A DNA stretch of 64,000 nt from Rhizophagus clarus (lineage: Eukaryota; Glomeromycota; Glomeromycetes; Glomerales; Glomeraceae), in assembly GCA_015698045.1 (NCBI GenBank), contig BLAL01000001.1, positions 1 through 64,000 of the forward strand, in the 5' to 3' direction. Below the pieces are notes generated by a model. The model was not told where the DNA came from, did not search any database, and saw only the letters and a list, made by a program, of their open reading frames with translations. This document shows positions 1 through 12,599 of the stretch, one piece after another. Position 1 is the stretch's first letter; each line of letters begins with the position of its first letter. Position numbers and translations under genes: made by a program.

Positions 1-1300
1 AAAACTCGCTCTACATTGATTAATTCAGTTCTGTCTCACCGATCTCGGGGGGGAAGCAAAGTAGAAATCAAGAATGGGAATCATGTATGGAAAAGGAACA
101 TCTTAAAAAGAAAGGAGGCAACGGTTCTGCGAGTTAGAAATATCTGAGTAGATGATTCATGCTGAAGCTTCTCTTCTCTCATTTCATCACTGATGCTTTT
201 CTTATGCGCCTTATCCAAGAAAGCATCCATTTTCCCCTTTCCTTCGATGACTTGGTATTTCTTGAACTGGTCTTATGCGCATTATACTGTATAAAACTTC
301 TGGTCAAATGATCGTAGCATTGCTTTAAATTCCTAATTAGCTAATTACACATGTGCATTATTGCATATTTTACCAAATTCTGTAGACCAATGAAAATCAC
401 AGTTTGCACTGAGATTATCATTTAATCTCATTTGGATAAATTGTTTGTACTTGGCGTGAAGAACAGGTTATACTGTTACTAATTAAACTGGCTTGGTACT
501 TACAAAAAGAGATCTTTTTTTTCTGTTTTTTTTCTAATTATTTATGCTTTTTTTATTTTCTATCTTAAGGCTGTGTTTAATTGTGCCATTGATTTTACTT
601 ATTATATGGCTATATTTATTTCACCATCAATCATCGCTTTGTGTAAAGCTATAGTTTTGTGGTTGTGCAAATTCCCACTGGCGCTTTCCCGGGTGTTTAA
701 TAGAATAATTGGTCGGCAAGTCATTGTATAATGTATATTGATATAAAAGAATTTATTTTTTAGTTGTCTTTTCCGGCGCAGATTACTAATGTATATTAAT
801 TTAATTGATGGTGTGTGACTTAAACAATATTGACGACAACTTTTCAAATAAATAAGGTATCCGTAATTTAGAAACTAAACAGGAACATCTCAGTGCTAGG
901 ATAAGCCTTGTTTAGAATAAGCCCAGCAATTCCGTACTGAGATTTTCGAATGATGTTTCCCCATTTAGGATAGGCCCAACACTTCGCTAGTTGTATATAA
1001 ATACCCCTAATTTTTCAAGAAAAAAATAACCGATTTCCCTTAATAACTTATTTTCACGTTCCTATTTTTTTTTTAAAAAAAAAGAAATAAAAATTTTAAG
1101 AAAAATCTTATTCCCACGTCCTTTTTTTTTTAAATAAATATGATTAAAAAAAAAAAATTTTTCTCCTCCTACCCGAAAGAACTTCGTTTTTATCAAAAAA
1201 AAAAAAAAGAATTTTCTCCTCCTACCTTTAAGTTTTATCAAAAAAAAACAGGTTCATACTCTTTCCTTTTTAAATAACGTGTCTTAATTTTTAATATGCC
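1..1300. other. AT-rich intergenic DNA, no gene seen
   Basis: No convincing coding region is visible on either strand. The short open frames lack recognisable motifs. The last 300 bases are dominated by A and T runs with a loosely repeated phrase (ttattttcacgttcc, ttattcccacgtcc). Confidence 0.6.
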
Positions 1301-1582
1301 CGATAAACATTGATAACACTACTATTATCGGACAATAATAATGAAGTTAGCGATGATTTTTATATAATTGATAACCCGAACGCGATTAAAGATATATTAG
1401 TATATCTGTTTAATCATTCTATAACAATAAAGAATAATTCTAGTACAATTTCAAATGTTAATTACAATACTCCAAGGAAAGTTAACACTATTGTTTTTTT
1501 GGGTGCATTGATGCTTGTATATGGCTCTATCAGGTTACTGATACTGTATGTTTGATACTGACTAACAATATAAGAACGACTT

Positions 1583-2071
1583 ACTTCTGCTTCATCTACT
1601 ATCTCTCCTCCTATTGTCTCTACTTCTCCTCTTAATGTCTCTGCTATTGCCTCTCCTTCTCCTCCGGTCTCAACATACGGATCCTTGTCGGATTCAATTT
1701 CATCTTTAAGCTCTTCGCTACCCTTAGACTCTTCAGTAACCTCATCATCAATAACTCCCTTAACGACTTTAATTTCGTCGATCTCACCAATTTCCTCGAT
1801 CTCCCCAATTTCCTCGAACCGCCAATTTCTTTGAACCCGGCTTCCCAGGTTCAAATTTAAATTTTATATGCACGTCGGAGGGGGTCGCTTATCTAGCAGG
1901 ACAAATTGGATTGCGCCTATCGGCTCATATAAAGATCCGTGTACTTATGTGAATATTACCGGGCATGGTTTTAATACCTGCCCGAATATTCAGCAAAATT
2001 ACCGGGGAAGATGCTGCAGGTGTTGGGTCAGTCCGCACGAGTCAAAAGATTGCCATTTACCGAAAAGGTGA
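1583..2071 (+). pseudogene. Retroelement gag/ORF1-like relic with CCHC zinc knuckles
   Basis: One plus-strand frame runs through a Ser/Pro/Thr-rich stretch (about 1583-1800), crosses a TGA stop near 1830, and continues into two cysteine-rich motifs. The second, CCRCWVSPHESKDC, is a perfect CX2CX4HX4C zinc knuckle. The first, CTYVNITGHGFNTC, has the same spacing but valine in place of the second cysteine. Paired CCHC knuckles at a C-terminus are typical of Gag proteins and LINE ORF1 proteins, which bind the element's RNA. The in-frame stop, the lost cysteine and a probable frame change just after the knuckles (a basic tail continues in another frame to 2150) indicate a decayed copy. I cannot tell LTR from non-LTR origin. 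Confidence 0.55.
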
Positions 2072-2174
2072 AAAGGTACCTATTCCATTTAAAAAGAATT
2101 TTTTAAAGCCGGCCGATTTAATCAAATTTTTTGGAAGAATTGAGGAATAGGTTTTTTTTTAATTCATTTCTGGT

Positions 2175-2310
2175 CGCCTTGGTGGCGAATTTTTTATTCT
2201 ATGTAGTTTGTTTGGTCCGCCTGGTGGCGGGTTTTTTTCTGGTTCGTCTGGTGACGAGTTTTTTTCTGGTTCGCCTTGTGGCGTAAAGGTTTCTGGTTCG
2301 TCTGGTGGCG
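2175..2310 (+). repeat. Five tandem hairpin units with a TKGT loop
   Basis: Five short inverted repeats follow one another at about 2175-2187, 2217-2230, 2245-2256, 2272-2283 and 2299-2310. Each has a 4-5 bp stem of type CGCC/GGCG around a loop of TGGT, TTGT or TTGGT, usually followed by a T run. The third unit is CGTC/GACG and the fifth is CGTC/GGCG, so the third base pair changes as C-G, T-A or T-G while pairing is kept. Function unknown. Confidence 0.6.
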
Positions 2311-2648
2311 TGTTCTTTTTTGTTTGAATATTTTTTTATAATAATAATAAATAATAATGCATTTTATCAATCACACTGGCACTAAATAAAATTTATTAAG
2401 ACATTTTTTGAATATTATCTTGAATGCCAAATTGATATGATGATAATGTTAAATTCATATTGCAGAAAATATAAAAAAAAATTGTTTAATATGGAAGTCA
2501 GTAATTTGATGGCTGTTTTAAAAAATCTAAGGTTTCTGTTAAGATTGTTTGTTTCTTTACTATAAAAATGCTGATCAATAACTTTTAGTTCAGTAAAATT
2601 ATTAATTTGTATAATAAATTCCTTTTATTCAGCAATAAATTTTGAAGT

Positions 2649-2990
2649 TCAAATAATTTTGACATTTAATTTTAATTTATAAATATCCAGATGTTCAAAG
2701 CACGCCTTAGCAAAATTTTTGCCAATTGTCATACAACTGAAATTTAACGCGTCTACTGGATTTTCTACAGATTCTACCCAATCACGATGTTGTCATAAAA
2801 AATTTTTAATATAAAAAAATACTTGCTCGATCTGTAAGCAATAAATTTTTAAATAATGGAAGATTAAATTCTTACGGGATTATAATCGGGAGAATAAGAT
2901 GGCAAAAACTCAAGTCGTATTCCTTTCTCCTCACAAATATTCTGCAAACGCTGACTTTTATGTATAGATACATTATCTAAGATTAAAACG
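2649..2990 (-). pseudogene. Tc1/mariner-like (DDE_3) transposase C-terminal relic with an intron
   Basis: The minus strand reads SVLILDNVSIHKSQRL, then EFLPSYSPDYNP, the signature of the second catalytic Asp (LDN) and the YSPDYNP-E motif of DDE_3 transposases. A 44-bp intron (2832-2875, donor GTAAGA, acceptor TTACAG) separates NP from IEQVF, so splicing would rebuild NPIE with the third catalytic residue. After IEQVFFYIKNFL comes TGA, then the frame continues as QHRDWVESVENPVD to a stop at 2649. The stop is what a CGA to TGA change would give. The N-terminal half and terminal inverted repeats were not found, so this is a fragment. Confidence 0.65.
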
Positions 2991-3273
2991 CTATACTAGT
3001 TATTTAACTAAATAAAATATTAAATAAAAATATTTATTATAGTCTATGTGGTTTTATATTTCGCTTCGAAAAATGGTAAAACAAGTTGGGAAGAAAAAGA
3101 GATGGTTAACGCGGCACAATAAAAATCAATAAAATCTACGTACAATGCGAAATCAGGTCACATGAATTATTAGCAGAGTGGTGGCGCTATGATATATTGT
3201 AATCTTTATTATCATAAAAGGAATAAAAAACATATCAATGTTATCACGGTCTTTTATGTGATATGTACTGTAT

Positions 3274-4846
3274 TTATGAAAAAAGATGGAGTTTTAAAGA
3301 GCTAGCAATGTTTCTTCCGCTACGGGAAGGAATTTCTAGATCTTCTGTAATAACATCTAACTCCTTAACCTTTTCTTTGATATTTGCGCTTTCAGTTTCA
3401 ACCCAGACTATTTTGAAGCATTTTCTGGAGAATTCTATTAATTTATCTAGTGAAGTTTCCGATAATTTTGTAAAATCGATGGCTGAAACGTATCGGCTTA
3501 AGATTCTCTTTAAAACCACCTCACGTGATATGAAATTGTTTACTTCCTCGTCGGTAGGATCTGAACTTTCCGTATATCCACTTTAATAGAAAAAAAATTT
3601 AAATCATTAAATCATTGTAATAAAACAACAACATAACGATATGAACGTATCGATCACCTTTCTACAATTTGTCGAAATTCTTTTACTAATGTTGAAAGTA
3701 CATTTTTCAATTGATATCGATAGTCGGAAAATGATTTACGATATCGTTCGTTAATTGACTTCGCCACGCTTTGATAAGCATCATGCCCAAAAATTTTTTG
3801 TGTTATTTTATCAAACGCATGATCGGGCGGATTTCTAGTTCGCAAAAAAAGGCATTTCATTTCTTCGTCAATAAGACGATAATTATCCTAAACAGTAATA
3901 ATATCAATAATACATAATACATCAGTAATTCTGTGTAATAACGATTGTTCTTAATTGGTAAGAATGTAACAACCAAAATAAGAAATGGATTTTATGTTAT
4001 CAGATGGTGACGAAGTCGAGGTGGTTAGTGGCAAATTTGTTGATGGCTGCTTCGTCGAGGCATCAAGCATTTTGTTTGCCAGATGTAGTACACTTGGATG
4101 TAAGACCAACCAATTGCAAATTTGCAATTGATTGGTCATTGCGCCAAATTGAACCGGAATTTCTTCTTCACTCTCTAGAAGTAATATTAAATGAGAATAA
4201 AATTATATTCATTAATTATGTTCAGATTTTATGTTTTTACCGCTTTCATCATTTTCATTTTCTTCTTGTTCTTTATCTTTCTCTCTCCTATCCCTTTCTC
4301 TTCTCTCTTTCTCTCTTCTCTCTTTCTTCTCTTCTCTCTTTTCTCTCTTCTTTCTTTCTCTCTTCTCTCTTTATCTCTCCTCTCCATCTCTTTCTTCTCA
4401 TTTTCTCTTCTTTCTTTTTCAATATTTCTTTCTTCTTGCTCTGGAAGCATATCTTCATTATAACGAAGTAAATTTAGTTTTAAATAAATTCGCAGAAATA
4501 TCATTTTCAATTGAATAATAAAACAATTATTATAACGTATTTACCCAAAATATTCTTTCAATATCATCATCTTGTCTATTATTACCTTCTCCAATATCTA
4601 CATCTTGTCCATGTAAATTATCTTGTTCATGTTCACTTCCTTCCTCTCTCCTTTCATCTCTTTCCTTATTATAATCACGTGAAGAGTTGGCAACATATGT
4701 ACGAATAGTTTTTGTAGTCTTTGCAGCTTTTGTTGCCTTGTCTTTTAGGTATCATTATAATAGTATTAGGCGCAATTACTATATAAATTTTAAATCAAAA
4801 ATATAATATTATTACCTTTTTCTGTTACTCCTCTGCGTTTAGTCAT
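3274..4846 (-). CDS. Putative multi-exon gene, unknown function (charged, coiled-coil-prone)
   Basis: About five minus-strand exons can be chained by GT-AG junctions: 4846-4816 (MTKRRGVTEK), 4741-4545 (acidic, ending near ERIFW), about 4440-4240 (a long Glu/Arg/Lys-rich run whose DNA looks like a CT microsatellite on the plus strand), about 4160-3990, 3888-3657 (contains RYRKSFSDYRYQL) and about 3584-3274 (contains VWVETESANIKEKVKEL). The Glu/Arg-rich exon should form a long charged helix. I do not recognise the family; it may be an accessory gene of a neighbouring transposon. The phase of the Glu/Arg exon is uncertain because two frames stay open there. No signal peptide or membrane segment is apparent. 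Confidence 0.35.
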
Positions 4847-4869
4847 GATAAACAAACAAGATGGTACTT

Positions 4870-7110
4870 ATCAGTATTGTGCTAGTAGCAACGTAAAGAA
4901 ATAGGTGATTCGTCACGTAAAGAAATAGGTGATTCCTGACGAAACGAATACAGCATCATCTTTATTTATTTATAGAGATTTCTCCTAATATTAAGAAAAA
5001 ATTACATCGTGACCGCAGCACATAAAAGGAAATTGGGTTAGCATTCTCGAAAAAAACGTTCATGGTTACATTAAATCTTGGATAGTTGATCGGAAGAATT
5101 TGTTAATGGTTACATCGATTCTTTATGACGAAAATTTTGGGAAAATTTGACGTCTTAACGGTTACATGTAAAGAAATTATATATGAGTATCGTAACTGTA
5201 GGACATAAACGGAAATTTGGCCAACAAAATTTTCAAATTATTGGAATAATTGATCGGGAAAATCCTTAATGGGTATATTAGCTCTTTGTCCACAGAACAT
5301 TAATGGTAATTTCGAGCAATATTAACGGTTACAAGTAAAGAAACTTTATATGAATATCGCGATCGCAGGACATAAACGGATTTTCGGGATAATTGATCAG
5401 GAGAAAAAATTTGTTAATGGTTACATAATCAGGGTTGAAGAATTATACTGTACGTACTATATTATGCTGTCCTAATACTTAAATAGAGTACATTTTTTCA
5501 TATGTTTAATATATTATATATTTATTTTAATCTAAATAGAAAAAATATTATATTAAATATTTAACAGTGCAATATTAATGCAATGTTTACAGTACATTGA
5601 TGAAATTTTGGGCAATGGAAAAATTGCGGTTACATGTAAGGTGATCGCAGGACATAAATAGAAATTTAGATCAAAAAATTGGTCGGAAAAATTTTGTCAA
5701 CAGTTCTGTTGATTCTTTATCTGCAAAAGATCTTTATTTGCAGCACATTGGTGGAATCTAGGGTAATGATCTGAAAAATTTGACATGAATATCGTGGTCG
5801 CAATAAATAAATAGAAATTTAGATCAATAATTGATCGGAAAAAATTATTAATGGTTACATTGATTTTTTATCTGCAGCGCATTGATAGAATTCAGGGGTA
5901 ATCTGAAAAATTTGACATGAATATCGTGATCGCAAGACATAAACGGATTTTCGGGATAATTGATCAGGAGAAAAAATTTGTTAATGTTTACATAATCAGG
6001 GTTGAAGAATTATACTGTACGTACTATATTACTATGCTGTCCTAATACTTAAATAGAGTACATTTTTTCATATGTTTAATATATTATATATTTATTTTAA
6101 TAATTAGGATTGATAATAAATTATTAACTATTCTTTTAATCTTAATAGAAAAAATATTATATTAAATATTTAACAGTACAATATTAGTGCAATGTATACA
6201 GTAAATTGATGAAATTTTGGGAAATGGAAAAATTGCGGTTACATGTAAGGTGATCGCAGGACATGAACAGAAATTTAGATCAACAAATTGATCAGAAAAA
6301 AATTTTGTCAACAGTTCTGTTGATTCTTTATCTGCAAAAGATCTTTATCTGCAGCACATTTGTGGAATCTAGGGTAATGATCTGAAAAATTTGGCATGAA
6401 TATCGTGGTCGCAATAAATAAATAGAAATTTAGATCAATAATTGACCGGAAAAAAATTGTTAATGATTACATTGATTTTTTATCTGCAGCGCATTGATAG
6501 AATTCAGGGGTAATCTGAAAAATTTGACGTGAATATCGTGATCGCAGGACATAAACGGATTTTCGGGATAATTGATCAGGAGAAAAATTTGTTAATGGTT
6601 ACATAATCAGGGTTGAAGAATTATACTGTACGTACTATATTATGCTGTCCTAATACTTAAATAGAGTACATTTTTCATAAGTTTAATATATTATATATTT
6701 ATTTTAATAATTAGGATTGATAATAAATTATTAACTATTCTTTTAATCTTAATAGAAAAAATATTATATTAAATATTTAACAGTGCAATATTAGTGCAAT
6801 GTAAAGTAAATTGATGAAATTTTGGGAAATGGAAAAATTGCGGTTACATGTAAGATGATCGCAGGACATGAACAGAAATTTAGATCAAAAAATTGATCGG
6901 AAAAAAATTTTGTCAACAGTTCTGTTGATTCTTTATCTGCAAAAGATCTTTATCTGCAGCACATTGGTGGAATCTAGGGTAATGATCTGAAAAATTTGAC
7001 ATGAATATCGTGGTCGCGATAAATAAATGGAAATTTAGATCAATAATTGATCAGGAAAAAAAATTGTTAATGGTTACATTGATTTTTATCTGCAGCGCAT
7101 TGACAGAATT
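4870..7110. repeat. Repeat array, left arm of an array-flanked element
   Basis: Degenerate units of the type atcgtgaccgcaggacata-aacgga-aattt recur throughout. A higher-order unit of roughly 570-600 bp, recognisable by ttcgggataattgatcagg and ctgtacgtactatatta, occurs three times beginning near 5380, 5950 and 6548. No coding capacity is seen. The same short units recur in the opposite orientation at 7920-8790. Confidence 0.65.
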
Positions 7111-7378
7111 TGTTACATTAGTTCTCTATCTCGGAATTATGTAATGAAGTTTTAAAAAAAACTTTTCAAGTTGTTGACCCAAATTTCCTTTTATATAGTG
7201 CAGTCATGATATCACAGTCGTAATATTATAAAAAAATTTACTTTGTGCTTTTTTCCCAAAGAATTCAATTGATATTTTTTTTAAAGTTTGACTGTCCATA
7301 TCTTATCAGTTACATATAAAAATACCACATCTCAGATCAGAGTTTTTAGATTTCTAATAAAAAAAAGATAGAAAGAAA

Positions 7379-7647
7379 ATGTCCTCTCCCAAACCTAGTA
7401 GAGAAGAAACAGGTATAAAAAAAAATACCTGGTATATTAATTCATTAAATAACGTATGATAATATTCAAATAGTTTCTTTCATATATAGATAATATGATA
7501 TTGATCTCGCTAGACGATCTAATAAAAGAACAAACCCGATCGAACGATCTTCTCCAGACCAACATTAAAAAGAAATGGAAACGTCCGTCTCGTAACAACC
7601 GAGCGAAGACCATGGGAGACTGGGCTCGGATGGTGAAAAAAGTATGA
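7379..7647 (+). CDS. Small two-exon ORF inside the array-flanked element
   Basis: ATG at 7379 opens MSSPKPSREET; a donor GTATAA follows position 7412, and an acceptor TATATAG precedes 7490. The spliced frame stays open for 63 residues to TGA at 7645-7647. The protein starts Ser/Pro-rich, has a short amphipathic segment (ISLDDLIKEQ), and ends basic and Trp-containing (KKKWKRPSRNNRAKTMGDW). A nucleic-acid-binding role is possible but unproven. It is the only coding candidate between the two inverted repeat arms, which suggests it belongs to that element. No family is recognised. Confidence 0.35.
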
Positions 7648-7919
7648 TCATTTGATTCTTTAATATTTTGTGATAATTTGAAATATTTAACACTTTAAAA
7701 TTATTTGTTAGAATTGATATTGCCATTATATGAAATTAATATCTCATTAATATTGTATCCACCTTCTTTTCAATTTATTTCAATAAAAAAATAAATCTTA
7801 TGTAATTTTATAATTGTATATATCCGTAAAGCTCACAACTAGTGATTTTATCATAATAATTGATTGTAATAATTTAAAATCATAAAAATCAAAATTTCAT
7901 ATAAACTGGAACACGAATT

Positions 7920-8790
7920 GCTAACAATTTTTTTCTGATCATTTGTCTTGTCTAAATGTGCTGCGATCACGATATTCTTAAAATGTAATGTCAATTTTTC
8001 AGAAAAGCTTTGTTAACCAATTTCCGTTATGTCCAGCAGCCTATATAAATTTCTTTACATGTAATCGTCAAAACATCAATCCTAAATTCAAGAGCTTTGT
8101 TAACCCAAATTTCTATAGTTACGATATTGTTCATTATATAATTCATTAGTTAATGTAACTAACTATTAACGAATTTTTTTTCCGATCAATTATCCCAAAA
8201 TTCGATGATCTAAATTTCCGCTTATGTCCTGCGGTCACAATATTCATATAAATTCCTTTACATATAACCGTTAAAGAAGTCAACTCTTCAGATCATTGCC
8301 TCAAAACTTCGTTAATGCATTGTAAGTAAAGAACCAATGTAGCCATTAAGAAAATTTCCGATCAATTCAAATTTCCGTTTATGTCCCGCGGTCACAATAT
8401 TCATACAAAATTTCTTTGCATGTCGATTTTCCCAAAATTTAAGAAATTAGTAATCTAAATTTCCGTTTATGTTCTGCAGTCACGCACGATATTCATACAA
8501 AATTTCTTTGCATGTAACTGTTGTTAACACGTCAATTTTAGATCATTTTCCCCAAGATTTCCATTAATGTACTGTGATCCAAGAACTAATGTAACCATTG
8601 ACAATTTTTTTTTCTCGAAATTTCAATATAAATTTCCGTTTATAAATTTCCGTTTATGTCCTGCGGTCACGATTTCATACAAATTTCTTTACATGTAACC
8701 AGATCATTGCCCAAAATTTCCGTTAATGAGAAATTTGTTAACCCAAAATTTCCGTTTATGTGCTGCGGTCGCGATACTATGATTTCCAAT
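7920..8790. repeat. Repeat array, right arm, inverted relative to 4870-7110
   Basis: Units such as tttccgtttatgtcctgcgg-tcac-gatattcatacaaatttctttacatgtaacc repeat about five to six times. They are the reverse complement of the units in the left arm (gaccgcaggacataaacggaaattt). Together the arms look like long, internally repeated inverted termini. Confidence 0.65.
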
Positions 8791-8895
8791 TAAAAATATT
8801 ATAAAAGCAGTTAATGAATTAAATACACAAACGCGCATGGACATTTTTTAAATTTACTCATTTTATTATTCCTTATTATAATTATTATCATAGCC

Positions 8896-11800
8896 ATGTT
8901 ACGAAATAAACCTCGAAAAGCGAATATTGCTACATTACCTTTTCGTATCCGTAATAATTTTAGAAGGTTGCCCAACAGATTTTTATTATCGGATAATGAT
9001 GACAATGAAAAAATGGTACAAAAAGATTTTGAAGATGATAATATTAGCGGCGAAGAGTATAATGAATATGGCGACGGAGATGATGATTTAGAACAACGAA
9101 GCGATGATGATCATATAGAACAGCGAAGCGATAATGGTGATGATTTAGAACAACGAAGCGATGATGATCATATAGAACAGCGAAGCGATAATGGTGATGA
9201 TTTAGAACAACGAAGCGATGATGATCATATAGAACAGCGAAGCGATAATGGTGATGATTTAGAACAACGAAGCAATGATGATCATTTAGAACAACGAAGC
9301 GATAATGATCATTTAGAACAACGAAATGATAATGATGATGATTTAGAACAACGAAGCAATAATGAAGAAGGTGATACCAACATGATTTCAACATCATCAG
9401 AGAATGAAACAGAAAGCGATTATATAATGTCCTTAAAAAGTGATGAAGAATATGAAACAATGTCGTCAGATAATGAAGAAAGACATGATTCTGATATCTC
9501 AGAAGAAAAGCTATTCGTTGATGAAGCATTGGCTAAAGATAAGTTACCATCTTATGATGGTGATTTTGCTCCATATTTTCAAAATTTAACTACTGCTGCC
9601 TTATTTTGTTGGATTTATAAGCATAATATTTCAACAAATGCATATGAAGATCTTGTTGACATTATCATGAGACCAGAATTTAATAGAGATCATATTGTAA
9701 AGAATATTCGGAGATTTCGAGCATGGAGGGAGCGTCTTCCTCTTCCCTCAATATCAGCAAAATCTATCTCAATTTCATCAAAAAAAACACCATCAACTTT
9801 AAAGGATTCAAAGATGGCATATCAACTTTCAATAAGTGATATCATTTGGAATGTTCTTAACAACCCATCACTATTAAAGGAAATGTATTTTGGTGCTGGT
9901 GTCGATTCAAAAACAAAATCCGAGTACTGGCATGGTACCTTATGGGCAGAGTCACCTCTTTTCGGTCAAGAACAATTAATGATATCAGGGGGTAATTATT
10001 TATTAAATGCAAGCTGATGGTAGAGAGGCGAAGCAATAAAGTACAAGAGACTAACACTTTTTTCATATGTATATAATAGAGATATACCAATGCGGCGATT
10101 TTGTTTACTATTACGACAATGAGCGAAAACTTGGCAGATTGAGAGCGATATTATTAAATGAAGAGAACCAACAGTATTGGCTGAGAATCCAAAAAGTTCT
10201 AGATTATAGTGACTTGCCTGGAACTTTTAAGGGAGAATTAAGACAAAATCGCTCTCTTTCCGGAGAAGTTTGGTTACAAGATGAACCATTCTTGACAATA
10301 ACAACATCACAAATTTCAGAAAAGGTTGCTGCAGATACACTACGAATTACCGAAATACTTTATAAACATCATACACACTGGCACATTCGTGATGCAACGT
10401 TCTCTTATCAACATCCTTCGGAATATATTTCCATAAGGCAGCCACCATCTCCAACAATTCCGGTTTATAAGCTGTTTTTGGACATATACTACGATGATTT
10501 TGGAACATTTAGGAATGTTTATCATTCGTTAGGAGGTGTTTATGTGCAGTTTGGAAATATGCCTGCCCGTCAAAGAAAGTTGCTCAAAAATCACTTTGTT
10601 CTCGGGTTTGTTCCTTTCGGTGGTAATTTCAATGAATTCATGTTGCCATTTATTTCTGAAATGAAAGAATTCGAACAAGGAAAATTAATGGAAGTGAATG
10701 GCCAAGATGCTTGGGTGATAGCCGGTTTAGGTGTCGTAACTGCTGATTTACCACAAGGGAATGACATGTGTGGTGTATTACGACATAATGCCAATAAAGG
10801 TTGCCGCACTTGTACAGCCTCTCGAGAATCACTTACCAACTTCTCTCAGGATGTACCAGCAACATCAAGATATCATCACATCACTGACGATCAATTTAAA
10901 GAGATATTTAACGAACCTGCTACCACAAGGCAAAGACGACTTTGTACTGAGTTTGGACTAAGAACAAGGCCTAGCATTTTGGATAGGCTGCTAAGAGAAA
11001 GGCATCTACAGACACCTCAAGATGTATATCATGCAACTGCTGGGAAGATTGGACGACTTCTTAAATTAACGTATGATCTTTGAATTTAATTAACTTTAGC
11101 TAGATATGTAACGAACAAAATCTTTTAATAAAGCTTTTTGATTTCCACAGGTGCGAATTATTTTCACAAAAAGGAGAGGACGAGTTTATCAAAGCCTGGA
11201 AGAACTTTGAGAAACCAAAAAAATGGTCTCGTTTGCCAAATCCAATTAGTCACAATGCTAGTTTCATGATGTCTGACTATCTTAGGCTCGCTATGATAAT
11301 GCCTTTTATACTTAATAGTTTTTTAGAAACATCAAGCTTAAAGGAAAATGAATCCAGAAGCATTCTGCGACGAATTCAAGAATCACGCATTAACATGGCG
11401 AAAAATGTAATAATTGCTTGTTGGGTATATGTAGCAAAAACAATGAGGATGGTTTTTGAAAGCAAGTTTACATTAGATTCGTATGACGAATTACAAAAAT
11501 GCCTTGAAGAAGAAATGAAAATTCTTCCAAAGGTACAATTATTCATAATTCTTATATAATTTTTTATTTTTTATTTATCAATATATAAAATATTATTTAA
11601 TAATGTGGCTTTAGGTTTTCCCTGAATTTGCTAACTTACCAAACCTGCATATCAATATCCACTTGCTGGTGCATGCAAGGACTTATGGTACTCTTATAAA
11701 CACTCAAGTTGGTATCAAAGAGATGGTGCATCGGATCTTTAAAGCAATGGTACCACGAACAAATTGCAAGAATGTCGAGCTAGACTTGTTAAAGCAGTAT

Positions 11801-12578
11801 ACTACGCTCTTTGCAATTCGTCATTTAGTAGATGGAGGCGCAGATCAAAGATTATCACAACCTTGTAGAGGTTTCGCTACTATGTCCTCAAATTTTAGAA
11901 ATTTATTGACTAATTGGTATATTACTGAAGACAAGGTATCAAATGAACAAGAACCGGAAGAAAATGAAGAAGGTTTGTATTACAATTTTATAATAATAAT
12001 ATTTCCGCAATTATTAACGTAATTTTATTTATATAGCGATTTCATCTCCAGTGGATTTTATTACAAATATTATCTTAAAGAGGAGCTTGTCCCGTCAGGA
12101 TCGTGAAAATATCATGAAAAATTTGCCAAATTTCAAATCTGAGCTGCTTCTTTCATTTATGGACATTGGACAAAAGTCAGCTCTTATATATTCTCAAATG
12201 GGCTGGTATGAATTGGCGACATACACTATGGAAGAAAGCGATGGCGTTTTTTCCAAAGTACATCTTCATATTGGTGACGTCGTAACAATACACGAGGAAG
12301 ACAGTGGTGAATGTTATGCGATTATAAAAGGGATCTTCAAATACAAAGGCAATGATGATAAATATTATGCCTTTATTACAATTGATTGGTTTGACAATAT
12401 TAACAGAATTCACAACGTATTGAAATGTCCTCTTTTTCGCATTCAGACAAGCCAAGACATTCGCTGGAGAAGAATCTTCCCGATATCAATAATTGACCAC
12501 GTACAGAAAGTTCACTTTGTCTATGATACGAAAATTGATTTGTGGATAAAAAATAATTATTATTTTACGGCTATATAG
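8896..12578 (+). CDS. Plavaka-type (KDZ superfamily) DNA transposase, apparently intact
   Basis: Five exons can be chained: 8896 to about 9988, about 10080-11070, 11151-11533 (donor GTACAATT), about 11615-11971 and about 12037-12578. All stay open and end with TAA at 12576. Exon 1 begins basic, then carries an acidic tandem repeat (about 19 residues, DDLEQRSDDDHIEQRSDNG type) around residues 60-150. The catalytic region in exon 2 contains YKLFLDIYYDDFGTFRN and a short Cys motif (KGCRTC) after AGLGVVTADLPQGNDMCGV, the arrangement I associate with Plavaka transposases. Such enzymes cut and paste DNA with an RNase-H-like fold. Unlike the copy at 44.7-48.0 kb it shows no frameshift. Exact catalytic residues were not verified. 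Confidence 0.7.
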
Positions 12579-12599
12579 CTTTATTAGTAATATTATGTT

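Noticed and set aside
1462-1854. Acidic 130-residue minus-strand ORF
   Set aside because: It is the complement of a Ser/Pro-rich plus-strand frame that leads into the zinc knuckles; no independent support.
9044-9529. 161-residue minus-strand ORF
   Set aside because: Shadow of the acidic tandem repeat in the Plavaka transposase exon 1.
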